Below, piece by piece: positions 12,401-27,400 of a DNA stretch of 64,000 bases. The translations under genes were made by a program, and so were the position numbers. The notes under the pieces were generated by a model. That model made no database searches. It saw nothing but the letters and a program-made list of their open reading frames with translations, and was not told the origin of the DNA. Source of the stretch: Onchidella celtica (Eukaryota > Mollusca > Gastropoda > Systellommatophora > Onchidiidae); assembly GCA_963931925.1 (NCBI GenBank), contig OZ007570.1, positions 36,097,035 through 36,161,034 on the forward strand. The letters run 5' to 3'. Position 1 is the stretch's first letter; each line of letters starts with the position of its first letter.

Positions 12401-15400
12401 TCGGCAGTTGGTGAAAACACTTGTACAGCAGTCCAGATTTTTCCGTAAACAAAACGGAGGGACCTGTTGCCAAATTGAAACGACCAAGGCAGAAACCTCG
12501 AGCACAGTGACGGTGGTCATACCGGTTCGTGATCATCATGTCGAAATTAAGGCCACCGGAAGAGCTCAGCTTCCACGACTCACTTCACTTAGCGGAACAG
12601 TGGCGGATGTGGAGGCAGGAGATGGAACTCTATCTGAGTTTGACAATGTCAAAAGAGAAAGAAGCAGACAAGTGTAAAGCATTCGTTTATATTATTGGCA
12701 GGCAAGGAAGGCAAGGAAGAGAGATTTACAACACATGGACATTGCCGGCAGAGGATCCAAAACCTCTAGACACTCTGTTTCAGAAGTTTGAGGAGTACTG
12801 TCGCCCAAAGCAAAACGTAATACTGGAGCGATATATCTTCAATACTACAATACAAAAGGACAATGAGTCGTTAGATGAGTTCATCACAGATCTTAAGAAA
12901 CTGTCCTCAATGTGCGAGTACAAAGAGTTACAATCAGAGATGATCAGGGATCGCCTCGTAGTGGGAATAAAAAAATCCACAGTAAAAGAAAGACTACTGA
13001 GGGAATCAGACCTCACGTTAGAAAAAGCAATTTCAATCTGTAGGGCTGATGAGGAATCCCACAAGGGGCTACATCTTATGAATGAGGATGTAGACCTAGC
13101 TGCAGGCAGCAGTACTGTGAATGCGCTCAGACACAACATAGACAAAAAAGCAAAACCAAAAACAGAGAAGAAGTGTGGCGGGTGTAAACAGAAAACTGCA
13201 CAGAAGTCTGAGAAAAAATTCAACTGCACCAAATGCGGGTACCAGCATGGACCAAGACAATGTCCAGCATATGGAAAGACATGTAAAAAATGTAACAAAT
13301 TAAATCACTTTGCCAAACTATGCAAGACCGAAAAAATGGTTGCTTGTGCAGAGGCATCGGATTCTTCCGAATCAGAAGATGAACCACACAACATATTCCT
13401 GGGAGCAGTGACCAATGATATGAAAGTCAACAGTGTTGATTGGCACATTACAATGAAGTGTCAAAATGAAGACATCAAATTTAAGCTTGACACAGGGGCA
13501 CAGGCAAATGTAATTTCTGACAAAATTGCCAAGAAACTGCATGGAAAATTAAAGTCAACCATGGCAACACTCACATCGTACTCGGGAGACAAAATTCCAG
13601 TGAGTGGAAAAACAACTTTGCCCTGCTTTCACAATGGACAAAGGTTTGAAATAGACTTTATTGTCGCGGCTTCGCAAAGTGCACAGGCCATCTTAGGACT
13701 CCAGACATGTGAAAACCTGAATCTAATCCAAAGGATTTACCAACTCACCACAGAGACTGACATCAACAAGGTTCAGAACTTGGCACAAGAGTTCGGGGAT
13801 ACATTTGGTGAAGTGGGGTGCATCAATGAGAAACATTCTATACAAATTGACAACAACGTTACTCCGATCGTAGCATCAGCAAGAAGAGTACCAGTTGCCA
13901 TGAGAGAAAAACTTAAGAAAGAGTTGCAGCGTATGGAGAAACTACAGGTCATCGTAAAAGTGGAAGAACCCACCGAATGGGTCAATCCATTAATTGTTGT
14001 GGAAAAGCCGAACAAGCAAGTGCGTGTTTGCATGGACCCGAAACGACTAAATGAGGCAATCAAAAGAGAACACTATCAATTACCTACCCTGGAAGAGGTA
14101 ACAACAGATATGAAAGGCGCTAAGTTCTTCTCAAAGCTAGATGCTTCAAGTGGATTTTGGGCTGTGCAACTAGATGATGCAAGTTCGAGGTTGTGCACCT
14201 TTGCAACTCCTTCTGGAAGATATCGTTTTCTTCGGTTACCTTTCGGCATCAAGTCTGCTCCAGGAGTGTTTCAGAAAGTGATCCACAAACACTTTGGAGA
14301 CATAAAAGGTGTAGTCAGTTATGAGGATGATTTGTGCATCTGGAGTGAAACTCTGGAAGAACACCTGATCATTCTCCGCCAGGTCTTTAAAAGGGCTCGA
14401 GAATGTGGCCTCAAATTCAACAAGAAAAAGTGTGAATTTCTGAAGAAGGAGCTTAAATACTTAAATACCCTGGACACATTCTGACTGAAGAGGGTCTCAA
14501 GGCGGATCCAGACAAAATTTCAGCCATTGTGAAGATGCCTCCGCCCGAAGATAAAAAAGGTCTCATGAGATTTTTGGGCATGGCAAACTATTTGACCAAG
14601 TTCATTCCAAACATGGCTGAAAGGACAGCACCACTGAGAGAACTGTTACAAGAGGCGACACTATGGCAGTGGATGCCGCATCACGACAAAGCTTTCACAA
14701 ACATCAAGGAGGTCATAACAACCAGTCCAGTGCTGGCTTACTTTGATCCTAGCAAACAAGTCGTGGTTACAGCTGATGCGTGTCAAGATGGTTTAGGAGC
14801 GGCCCTGCTGCAGGACGACAAGGTCATAGCGTTTGCTTCTAGATCCCTAACAAGCGCAGAAAAGAACTATGCCATGATAGAGAAAGAAATGTTGGCAATT
14901 GTGTTTGCATTGGAGCGTTTCCACCAGTACGTCTATGGCAGACAGGTCCAAGTGCAGACAGACCACAAACCCTTGGTGGCAATCCACAAAAAGACATTTG
15001 ACAAATGTCCTGCAAGAATTCAACGATTCCTTTTGAGACTTCAGAGATATGATGTTGTCATAACATACAAAAAAGGCACTGAGCAAGTACTGTCAGACAC
15101 ACTGTCAAGAGCAGTAGAGAATGAAACAAACTGCATTCCAGAAATCCCAGAGGAGGACATCAATGCATACGTTGACATGATCAAGTCTCAGATACCCGCT
15201 TCATCAACCAAGTTAGACGATATCAAAACACATCAAACTGGAGACAACCAATGCCAGGTGATTAAAGACTTTGTCCAAAAAGGTTGGCCAGAAAACATCA
15301 AGGATGTGCCAAAGCCGGTAAGATCGTATTGGACATTCCGAGAAGAGATCACGATCTGTAACGGCATCCTAGTAAAGGGACGACAGATAATTGTCCCAAA

Positions 15401-18400
15401 ATCAAAACAAGAAATGTTGGACATCATACACCAGGGACACCTTGGCATAAAGATGTCCAAACAAAGAGCACGTCCACACCTGTATTGGCCTGGAATGTGG
15501 AAACAGATTGAAGAGCTTATCAGCAAGTGTGCAGTTTGCCAAACACACAGAAATACACAACAAAAGCTACCAATGAACAGTCATGAGATTCCAACTGAGC
15601 CATTTCTAAAAGTGGGTGCAGATCTTTTCCACTTTGGAAAGCACAACTACCAGTTGACTACACGTCAAAATTCTTTGAGATTTGCCTCCTGGATGGCACA
15701 ACGAGCACTACAGTGATTCAACACATGAAAAGTGTGTTCTCGAGGTTCGGGATCCCGTTCCAACTCGTAACAGACAACGGACCACAGTTTTCATCCTCGG
15801 AGTTCAGTAAATTTGTGAATAAATGGGGCATCACACATACTACTTCTAGCCCCCACTACCCTAGGTCCAATGGCCTAGCTGAACGAACTGTACAAACTGT
15901 TAAAAAGATGCTAAAAAAAGCACAGAAAAGTGGCCAGGATCCTTATTTGAGCATTCTGAATTTCAGAACAACAGACAAAGCAGACCAGCCATCACCAGCG
16001 GAGATGTTGATGGGCAGAAAATTGAGAACACTGTTACCAACAATTGCGCCTCAAATGCACCTAAGCAAAACAGATGACAGCAATGACTATGTTACCAAGA
16101 GACGCCAAGAACAGCAGGCACGCTACTATAATGTGCACACAAAAGACCAAGCTACCCTTCATCCTGGTGATACCATCCGGTACCGAAACTACAAGGAGAA
16201 GACGTGGGAACCAGCCAAGGTTCGGAGTCAGGTCGATCCACGATCGTACAACATACAGACAAAGTCAGGCCTGCTGCGCAGAAACAGACAAGACATCCTG
16301 AAGACTGGTGAACCACCACACAACCTTGCACCGGATCCAATTGAAACTTCACACGAGATCAAGACCAGCAACAATGGTGCGCCAAACCAGCAACCAGCAG
16401 ACACCGCAGCAAGGTCTTCTCCAGACAACACAAGTCAAGAAATCACGCCACCCCATCATACATGTACTACCCGATCTGGTAGACAGGTGGTCAAGCCTCA
16501 ACGTTACAGGGAATAGGCTCTCATGCCATTCACCTGCTTACTCGCAGAGGGACATAATAGTGCCCTCCAACGTTTTTGCTTTTGTGGGTTACTTTATTTT
16601 AAATTTTTAATTATACATCTAATAAATAGAGTCCAAAATACAGATACTTTAGTAAATATACTAATTAGCAGTTTATTCGTCTCAAGTGACCTTAATTAGA
16701 CCCCTAGTCAGTGGTCCCACTTATTTTCATTTTTTTACATTTAAAATTTTGTTGTTGTTGTAATTGTTTCAAAAAAAAAAAAAAAAAAAAATTAATGCCT
16801 TACTTACAATAAACTTAGAAATCTAATTTTTAATTTTTTTTGTTAGAAAAAAGGGAGATGTCATATATGTGGATATATTGTAATCGAATATCGGTACTTG
16901 TAATCGTAGTGTGTCAATAAGAACACCACTACCGGAAGTTAAATAAACATGAGATGACCAACACGTTGTGTTCTATTCTACTTGTCCCTGTCCAAGTCAT
17001 ACTTTGTAAAGTCCCAAGAACCTTACAATAGACATTCACTGATTCAGTATACAGGATGAAGTGTGATAAACTAAAACTGAAATAATGGCCCACTGCAACA
17101 AAACAATCTAATCAAAATAAATAAAAGCCTTCATTTGAAATTTCCACTGCTGTGCATTAAAGTTGCTTCCTTGTTTAACAGTTTATCACACAACAACACA
17201 GATGCCAACTTTCAAAAACCCAAAAACGCAATTAAAAAAGAAAAAAAAAGATCTGCGAGTACTATTAGGCCTGTTGAATCGCTAGGTCTTGGGCTACTGG
17301 CTTTAGATACGAAACTTACATTTTTGTTTTCTTCTCTTTGTGTTTTTCTTGGATAAATGGGGAATTCTTCAAATATGTACTCTTCACCACAATAATGATT
17401 CAAGTACTCAGATTCCAAATACATACAAAATATGTTTTTTACGCACTGGTTGGCAGCTATGCAACAATAAGGCAAGATACTGCCATTCACAAATACATTG
17501 CCGATCTGTGAATTTCATCAAAGATTAAGGTCTGACTGAATGTAAAGTCACCTTACATGTGACAACTTCAATAACAGGAGGGTAGTGAAGATTGAACTGA
17601 GAAGAATATTATAGGCCTGGATAGATGAAAACCTGAAGAGATTAACCCTTAATCCTAACGCTGCCAGGGAAGACTTGCTTCCCCTGTCATAGGTTTGAAG
17701 TTGCAAGTGGTAATGTTATTAATTTGTTATTTACACTATTTATGAGAGAAAGATACAGATGACTTTTTTTTGTCCTCCGCAATTCGCCTAAGTCATAATT
17801 GCTAGATGTAGGCCATATCCTACTGAGGTTCCTTGCCATGTTACTTCATCTAATAGGCCTTCTTTTGAATTATGATTTTTGTTCATGTAATGACGTATAA
17901 GATGTATGAGCTCTTAAACTCTCTGTGAAAGAGAATTTTCCCCGTGGGATAATCAAGTTATTCTCATCTTATCTTATTATTTGAAGTGTGCACTGGCCTG
18001 AAACGCCCAATGATTCCACTGGCTCCAGCAGTATTGAAAACCTGGTCGATTTCATTGGCTGAAAGCAGCAGTAGAGTTAAACTAAAATGCTAGGTTCACC
18101 ATATGGTTAGCATAAACATTTCTTTACGTAAACTAATCCACAAGTGTGATCTCTCTATCAGTAAATTAAAACTACATGTGAAAGGTTGGCTGCTGGAACT
18201 TTGTTAACCCTTTGACTTCCAAAGCCGTGAAAGCTAGATTTTCTGAAATCTTGTCGATATTTGTTACATGTTTTTCATTTACATTTACGGTGGCCAATGT
18301 GAATCTAAATTATGATATTCATCTGCAATTCAAGGTTATTAACTGAGAATAAAAATTGTGGAGCAGTGAAGGATTCCCAGCAATGCCATGCCGGTACTTA

Positions 18401-21400
18401 AAGGATTAAAACTAAACTCAAGAGTCTGCAGTCATTCTTCGGGGACCATAAGTATTTTACACAGAAAGCTACAGCCGAGCAGTAAATACAGCACAGTTAC
18501 AGCTGTTTTCTCTGTTTGGCTTTATAATTACACTACAGCCCCCAACAACAGATTGCTTTGAGGTTAGTTTTGACAAAGATTCCAACAGCTGATTGATGAT
18601 ATATAAACCTAGGGTCTTTATTGCAATTGCCAAAGCTAACATCCATAGGTATGCCCCAGCATGATGATATGTTGATTTTCTGCTTTATGTGCACTTAAGT
18701 GATAACAGTAAACTTACAATTAATGTATGCAAATGCCCATAATTTCTGAGCCCATGCAATACTCCAGGACAACAAAAGACCTGTTAGGACACGTACATTA
18801 TGTTAACAGACCTCGGTGAACATCATCATACGCCCTGGCACGTATTTAAAATACAAACATTCCAAGGACTACATTCCCTGTGGTCTCATTACTGAGGGCA
18901 TCCATCACTGCCTGTCATTAGCAATGATGGCGAGAGTCTAATGAAGAAAATATGAATTGCTGCCTGTTCGTGTGTTTATTAAAATAACATTATTGATCAG
19001 GATGATGTTGGACACATACTGAAAAAGAAAGAAAGAGACAACGAAGATGACAGAGAAAAGAAGCTAGCTTGTTTATTTACTCTGCTGAGGTTTTATGTTC
19101 TTTTTCAGCGCCATGAAGCTTTATTCAGAGATAAAGCACTGTGAGGCTGCTGACAAATGAGTGGCTTAAAGACAGAGAAGTATAAATAAAATAGGTTGGG
19201 CCCGGCCCTGAGTGAGATTTGAACCTAGAACTTCTTACTCCTGCATCAACTATCCCATCCTCGGGGCTACTGTGCCTGGAACTGGCAAAACGATGAAGAT
19301 GGACAACAATTTAAAAATCCAGAACTAAAACAATGTAACAACAAAAAGTTTTACTTACATTTTTGGATCATAGAGGGTGTGTGATGATTTAGCGATGACT
19401 TGAATGTTGAACTCGTGTGCCATGGCTGAAATTGCTGTGTCCCTTTCCTTCCCATAAGGCTCCGGATCCTCCTCGAATGCCAGAGTGGTAATCCCCCATT
19501 CCTGAAATGTTAAATGAAAAAATAAATTACAGAGATAAAGAAGGAATGAAAAATTAAAGAATAAAAAAACAATGAAAAATACTTAAACAACAAAGCAATA
19601 AAAAAACGAACTCTAAAACTTTTCTGCTGCCATTGTTCCTAACTTGCACATTTTATCATACTGTGTAACAGTGGTGGCCAAACTGCGGCTCACAGGCCAC
19701 ATGCGGCTCTTTGACCTTTGATATGCGGCACTTTCATCTTCGATATGCAGCTCGCAGAAACATGTTGGCTAAGCTCTTTTTTTCATCGCAGATAATGTGC
19801 AAGGTAGACACCGTGAGAAAAAAAATTCAGTTTTTATAAATATCTACTGGGTATGGACTGAAACCCCACTGGTTTCAAACGTAAGTTTAAAGTTCATGGT
19901 TGGTAAAAATATTTAAGAATTTAAATCCCAATTTTAATGCCAGGTCTGAAACTAATACAGTAACAGTAATACAAATTAACAGTTTAAATAACTGCATACA
20001 TGAATAAATGTCGTTGCATCCATATATATATTTCTGAATATCTATATACAGAATTTTTGTTAACAAAATGTGTATATAACAATAAAAGCGTGTGTGTAAA
20101 TTTTGTTCCAATCTTGTGGCTCCCGAACATCTGAAGTTTACTGCACGTGGCTCTTACATTAAGCTACCCTTGCTATATAATGTGTGCATATTGGAGTGCT
20201 TATATGTTGTGATGCTCATCATTATTTGTCTGTATAGTCTACAGGTGCCCCGATTCAAACTGAAAAAAAGCATTGTAGTAAGCATCTGATACCTAACGCT
20301 GACGATGGTGATGGTTAAAGACAGTTATCTTCATCATTAAGCAGATCAACAACAACAAATGCGTCAGCACCCATACAGCCATCATCACCACTATCATCCA
20401 CACTAACAAGAAATACCAGCATTATGGGATTGCAACTTCACCTGAAACAATCTGGGCAAGACATCTGCGGGTTGACCTCTCACGACAAACAGGCGACTGT
20501 TCAACTTTCGCAAGCTGCTGTCAAGGTCTTCTAAGCTCTCTAACAAAAATCTGTGAGATACAAAAGCAAAATTAATAAAACAGGAGTTCAAATGTGTTGA
20601 TGTTTGCAGCTTAGCCACGTTACAATGATGCATGTGAATGACAACATCAGCAAGGACAGGAATAAAGAGAGAGAGATATGTTAGATGAAATTTTCGCAAT
20701 TACTTCAATACACCTTACTGACAAAATCGCCTTTGAGACATCCATGCTCCTTACTAATTAGGCTGCTTAAGAATAATCAGAGAAGGCATTCGTTCACTGA
20801 TTAATCTGATGTTGCTTTGATCAGTAACATAACCAGATCATGCCAGGTGCAAGCACAAAGATTTAGGCCTCTTTTTAATGATTCTCATTAATCTGATACC
20901 ATTTTCTTGCTAGTTATTTCACTTTGCACTGCTTTAATCTATGTCTGATGTCTTTACAGCATGCTGCCCAGGATATTTTTTTAAAACCACAATGCACCAT
21001 TCTCGGCCTTTGCTTATACATATCACTGTTGGAGATAAACACTGACGTTTGTGTATGCTGTTGTAATTAATTCTTTTATGCGCATGTTCCTCACAGCTGT
21101 TTGCTCAAACCCTAATTCTTACTTCATTTTCAAAGGTTGCCTTCGTTAAATGTATGAATGAAAACGGGTTTAAGGATTTCTCTGTGCATGATAAGATAAA
21201 CAAAAACTTCAGAAAGTATCCAAGATCTTCTCTAATAATACTACTTATGTTTTTGTATCCAATGTTATAAATTAAACAGGTCCTACTACAGGTCTTTACC
21301 ACACTTGTCGGATACAACAACGTCTTTAAACAACTTATGAGATGTTTTTATTTTACTTGGCTGGTCACATCCTAGCCAGCATCCCTATGCCAATCGAACG

Positions 21401-24400
21401 TAGATTTGTATGACTTTACCTAGGGTTGGTAGGATTACCGTTGAGGCGGTTTCCCTATGTCAAACCGATACCTGCCTGATGTCATAACCAGTGGGTCTGC
21501 GCAGGAACGATGTCATTCCTACGTGGAAACTTGACGCCAGGTCCTACGCTAAGATTTAAGTGGGGCTGCTGGCTGGGATTATAACAATTTTAAGCTACGT
21601 GAAAAACTGTGATTTCTCATCATAATTTGCATTATTATCACGTTCAATGCAAATTATCATGCAGGTTCAATGTGTGATGGCAGTAACATTCAAGCACCGA
21701 TCAATAATCAATCACTGAGATAATGCTAGAAATGCTCATGCTAACTGCAGTGATATTGGTGGCACTAGTAAGGTGTAGGATGCCTAGCACTCGCAAGCTT
21801 AATATCAGCAAAGATACTACAAACAATTAAATAGTATCTTTGGTATGTGTAAGCAGTACTCGTTACACATAGGTAGCTTTGGGAAGAGTAGAAGTGTGGT
21901 AATATCATGTAGATGGCAAGAACTATCACTATATTAAAACACAAAAAACAAAAATCGGAAACATGTTTAGCGTCGTAATCTTGTTCATTCGTATCAAAAC
22001 TTTGCATTTTTCCTTCCTTTTCAGGTGGAAGGTCTTTTGTTTGTCGGGGGCCTCATCAGAAGGCCGTTGGTCCCCTATTCTTGATTGCTGGTTTACTTCT
22101 TTCTTGTTTGTGTAATGTTTCCTGTTTAGTGGGCGCCAGAGATTAGAAGAACAAGAAGAAGAAGAGGAAGCAGGAGGAAGGAAGGCCCTACTACTAACTC
22201 CCAGCCCACCTCGAAACTTCCTTTTCGTTTCTGATCCTTTTGATTTATTACGATGTTTCTTTGTTGTTTGTTGCTTTATGACACACCACCTTGCCGTAGT
22301 TTTAACTTAATAATCTACCAGATGAATTTCCAGAAAAGCGGGTACAAACAATCTCTCTCTCTCTCTCCACCCCCTCTCTCCCATTCCCCTCTCCTTTGGT
22401 CCCTCTCTCTCTGTCTCTCTCTCTCACACACACACACATACATAGCCTACATGCACACACAAAACTATTGAGACAAAGGAACAAAATAACCCCATCAAGT
22501 TTATAGTCAAAGACTACGACATTCGTTTAGACTCTTTCTAACATTCCTGCACCATCTACGATAAAACCCGGAACACGCTACATGAGTTTTAAAGGCAAAA
22601 CCAAATACAATACCCGTATTGCCCGAGTTACGGGCTCTATGTGGTCTTTCAGGCATTGCAGTAATGTTAACGTTCCTAGTCTCTGATATTATATACACAA
22701 TTCTCAATCCCGGAGGGTGATGCAGAGCTGCCAACTAAATAAGACTTTCATTAAGTGCACTTCAAGATGTAATCATGTATGTTTAAGCAAACTGAAAATA
22801 CTAGTTGATTATGATTTCAATAGAAAGGACAAAACAAATACAAAACACACTAACAGACTTCACACATCACATAATGTACTCGGTGCACACTATTATAATA
22901 TGCATACTGTAATACTGTCATCACTATTTTTCACTTGACTGGACTGCCCTTTAGGCTTTATCCTCAGACCTAGTCAAAGTAAAAATTCTCCTGTCCCACT
23001 CTGAAACATCAAATTAATACAGGACAGCTCTGCAAAGTAAGGAGCAGCTGGCATGTGCGCTGATAACACCCCCCCCCCCTCCAAAAAAAAAACAACCCAT
23101 CATAAATACCCCCACGCGACGTCATTAAAAAAAAATTCAGCTCAAAACAGTTTAAACTCATTTTATGGAAAATTATGGCGGCAGTTGGTTCCCGTACGAA
23201 AGACCTATCCGGCACTCATGAACAGGCAATCACGTCACAGGCAGTCCATGTAACGTACTATAAGAAGAGGCCAGACCTGTCTAATCTGACTGCGACAAGG
23301 TCGGTACGCCCCCGATTGCTCCGTTCTTTCGCCTAAATAATAATATATGTCAGATTTTTAGTGCACCTAAGTCGAAGTCCTTTATTCCCCCCCCCCCCTC
23401 CCAAACTGTCTTTATCTCTAACAAAGCCAGGGCGACCCAATACATGGCCCACTTTATTTTCAACATGACGAACACATGCGGACTTCTGTGAAATCGTACT
23501 GTAACATCAGTACCTCTAGCTGAGGTCGTTGTTCCGTCGCTTATTATTATCATTCTTTCGCATACTATTATCCACGAATGCACCATATCACAACTCCCCC
23601 AAATCCCCTCCTTCCGCTTATCTCTGGCAAAGTACGGACAGCCGAGTACCGACGAGGATATAAATTTACTTAAATAAGACTTAAATAATCAGGCCGTGAC
23701 ACCAGTCCAACGTATGCCCTTGAGTTCATCGTTCCTTCGCCTACTTACCTGAGTGCTCCAAAGTCTCTGGCCAGAGCCGGAGAACCAAAAAAACAACAAC
23801 AGATGTATGCATTGGGTATAACGTCACGAATCGATAGGCGTCGTTACATTTAACGTGCACGATCTGTATTCTTCTAGTCTTATCAGTAAAACACGACTGT
23901 GTATCATTTCGAGGGCTTACTGCGTTATTATCAATTGACGTCACCATGTGCAATTTTGCATGTCGAATTTCGCAGGGTGAATACCTCCTCTGATGTGAAC
24001 TTTGACACCAGCAAGCCATAAAAAAGCATACAGATACCCTACTCGGGTGCGCCTTTACATATCAGTGACGTCATGCCGTCACTAGAGCATTCTGGTTGCG
24101 GTCCCCATCAAGTATGAGGACGGCCTGGAATTACATTTGATTTTCTTTTACTTACAGATCATCCCTTGTGTAATGTGATTATTGAACTTCCGTTTGAGTG
24201 ACTGAGTGGGTGTAATACCTTTGCAGTTACACGACCGCAATGATCAGCAGGAAACCGTATCTACGTACGGCATGACACTGACGTCACAAGCTTACATTTT
24301 TTAATGATTCATTGAGACAACAAACTATTATCAGCCAGCAAAGGACATTATTATACTGATCAATTAATGTGTCACAAACTGGACGCCAGCTTTCTCAATC

Positions 24401-27400
24401 AAGTTAGGTCAATGGGCGAATGATCTGCTTACTGTAATCCATAATTTAATATCTATTTATCCAAGGAAGTTAGAAAAAAATAAAAAGGAGGGGTGGAGAA
24501 AAAAATAAGAAGGAGGGCCTGAGGTGGAGGAGGAGAGACTTGGAAACTGGTTCTTTTATTTCCGTCATGTCTAAATGCAACCAACCAACCAACCGAGGTG
24601 TTGCTATTAAGTGAACGATTTAATGACTCATAATCTTGGAGATAACCAAACGTTATCGGATAGTCAGATAACTGTCACTATCATAATCATTAGTTCATGA
24701 TGTGTACTGCGCATAATCTTTTTTTTTTTTTTTAAATAACGTGACCCTTTTCATATTATTATATGTATGTATTTCCACAATTTCGAAGCTTGAGACGAAA
24801 GGTGGTGCCTGATCAATGATTCCATAGATACTGAATTTTAGAAATTAGTAAAAGAGACCGGAGATATGTGCATTAATTAAAGGACTTATTTCAATATCAT
24901 GCGTAAAGTCGTGTTTTCGTGTGTACGGAAACGGCAACGGAAACGTCAAAAATCCACCAAGTAGTAAAAAAGAAAACAGTGTTTCCATGTGTACGGAAAA
25001 AGGCATTTCTGTGCACATGAGAACATTGAATTTCTTTCTATTTCGCTGCTTTTGACGTTTCCATCGCCGTACACATAAAAATTAACCAAAACTGAGATGT
25101 TGAACCAAAAAGCTCTTCGTTCACTCTTTCAAAACCCCAGCCCTTTCAACGTGCCCCGTTCTAATAATGAGCGTCCTGGGTTAACGAGCTTTGCGTAAAA
25201 GATCGCTGATCTTAATGTATAACTGCACTGTTTTTTTCTGAGTCCAAATGGACTTAGGCATAGAATAGAGCTAGCCCCTTCAGTTTATTGTTGCCTCCCT
25301 CGAACACTGAGCTATTTCAGCAATGACAAATGCAATAATGACCACATCAGTGGCGTCGCAAAGCCACGTCTGGGGTTCTGATGAAATCTCTGCTCTTACA
25401 CGTGCGTGTTTTCGCCCGCCCCAAAGCATCATTCCTATACCATAATAGGCTTACCGAAAATGGTAGTATTATATCACGAAAGCCGTTAGGCCTACATAAA
25501 TCAGTTTTAAAAAAGACAAAATAGGTCCTACATTATGGCACAGTGGCGTCTCAGAATGTGCCTTTCACATCCAATTTCGTATGTTCGTCTGTACATAATC
25601 ATATACACTCCCCGACCATTGTTCTTGTTCGTTCCAAATCCACTTTCTGCAGAACTGAGAAAGTCAACATTAATCGTTTGCATCCTTAGTATTATGATAA
25701 GGAGTTAGAATAGATCGGAACTGAAACAGCTTGATAAGTGCCACGGCGCATTTTAAACAAGCCACAAAGTGTGTATTTGTAATACCTCTTCTGCAAACTA
25801 AAAGATCTCCTGTTTCTCAGAAAATAGAGACAGAACGAAAAAGAACTAATAAGGGCTCGACTTGTTACAACTGCCCCATATCACACACATAGCCCCTCGT
25901 TTTCACAGATATATTTCCGTTAACATATGGTTGAAAAAAAAAAAGTCCTCTTTCCACTGGATTTGTACAAGAACATTAATTGATTTTGATCATTGATATT
26001 TCCTTGTCACAGATCCCCTTCAAATTTATTCGTTTTCAACTATGTGGTTCTGTGAAGCCACTCCCTACTGCTGCATAAAGATCAGGGTGGTAAACGCAAA
26101 AAAAATATATTTTTCAGGGTATCTGAAATATCCAATTAACCACGTTATCCACACACGTCCGCGGAGAGGTAACATAAAATATTTGTCTGCTTCCAGCTCT
26201 CCCTACCACTCACTCCAGCCTCAGGTGAACATTCCAGGCGCAGACAATATCGATTGAACTGACAACTGGCCAGGTCCTGTACTGCCTTCAGAGGCGAGGC
26301 ATAAACAGAAAAATGAAGAAAAAAAAAAAAAAACCGACAGCTGTTGTGTCGAAAACTCGGTAGTGTCTGGCGCATCGTGCTGTTACAGATTCACAGCAAT
26401 ATTATGTGATCTTTAACATTTAAAAAAAACAAAAAACGTTTTACTCTAAGAAATACATGTATACCGTAAGTTACGTTTAACGGATTTTGTAGCGGGAAGC
26501 CGACGTATTGCCAACTGTCCATTTGAACACCCCTTGCAAAACGCCGTCTTGTCATATAAGCAAGTAACGCCAAAGTCTACAATGAAAAACACAGTTTTCA
26601 TTTACATATTTCTGCCCCTTGGTCAGTTGTATTGTGATAGAAAAAGACATAGACACGTTTAATATGAAAAAGCTGCCCGATAGTTATTTGCTAGTCTTTG
26701 GTGTGACAGTTCGGAAATACCACCTTCATCTCTGGGTTTCATTGAGCTATGAAAGCCAAGCAGCAGAGACTGAAAACGACAAAAATCTTAAGGCTCCTCT
26801 TCTTTTGAATAAAAGTGCTCCGCCGTTCGACGTTAACAGTCTGCGGGAGGTAACACACGTCCCTTTTCTTTCTCCTTTTTTTTCTTCGAAAGTTTTCTTT
26901 ACGAGGCTGTGTCCATTCCGTGGTGAAATAATCTTGTAAAGAGGCATAATGATGTTACCGGAAAGGCGGAATGCATTGTTGTGACAGTTCTTGCAGCCCG
27001 TAATCCACGTTATGTAGGCTACACACAGAGAACTTTCAGATCAACAGTTAAGTGTGGGCGGAACCGGGGTGAGAGTGGGGGGCGTGTGAAGAAGCTTTCT
27101 AGCTAGTGTAGAAACACACATACAAACACACACTATACACAAAACCCACAGATTTTATTTACACGAGTGAAAAAGAGATCTGAGAGTTGATTATAATGGG
27201 CGATCACGCCCTCTGGACTCCGCGAAAGCTTCATGGTGTGAGCTTCGTGTGAATTGTTCGATTGAATTCTAGACCGCCCACCATTTTTTCTCGTTCTTAT
27301 TGTCTGTGTTAAGTAAAAATCTGTCTCGCTTCCTAATTTTTCCTCCCTACTACGTTCTTTCAACTCCTAAATAATTCGCTTCTGCAAATGACTTCACAGT

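Larger units (their letters stand above)
12050..17027 (+). mobile_element. Ty3/gypsy LTR retrotransposon, broken pol (Mag/K02A2.6-like)
   Basis: Two 165-bp LTRs bound gag, protease, RT, RNase H and integrase in standard Ty3/gypsy order. The LTRs differ at two sites. The element has an 11-nt primer-binding site like tRNA-Leu, two zinc knuckles in gag and an Arg/Pro-rich integrase tail ([15 protein letters not shown]). The pol frame is broken twice, near 14462-14470 and near 15650-15656, so the copy should be inactive. It sits in the 10.9-kb cry intron, antisense to cry. A 79-bp direct repeat flanks it. Confidence 0.92.
17107..19358. other. cry intron 3-4, right part
   Basis: It contains the MITE at 18208-18405, a GTGGGATAATCAAGTTATTCTC/ATCTT tail near 17942-17985 that resembles a retroposon 3' end, and a possible tRNA-derived relic at 19205-19272. 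No exon was recognised. Confidence 0.5.
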
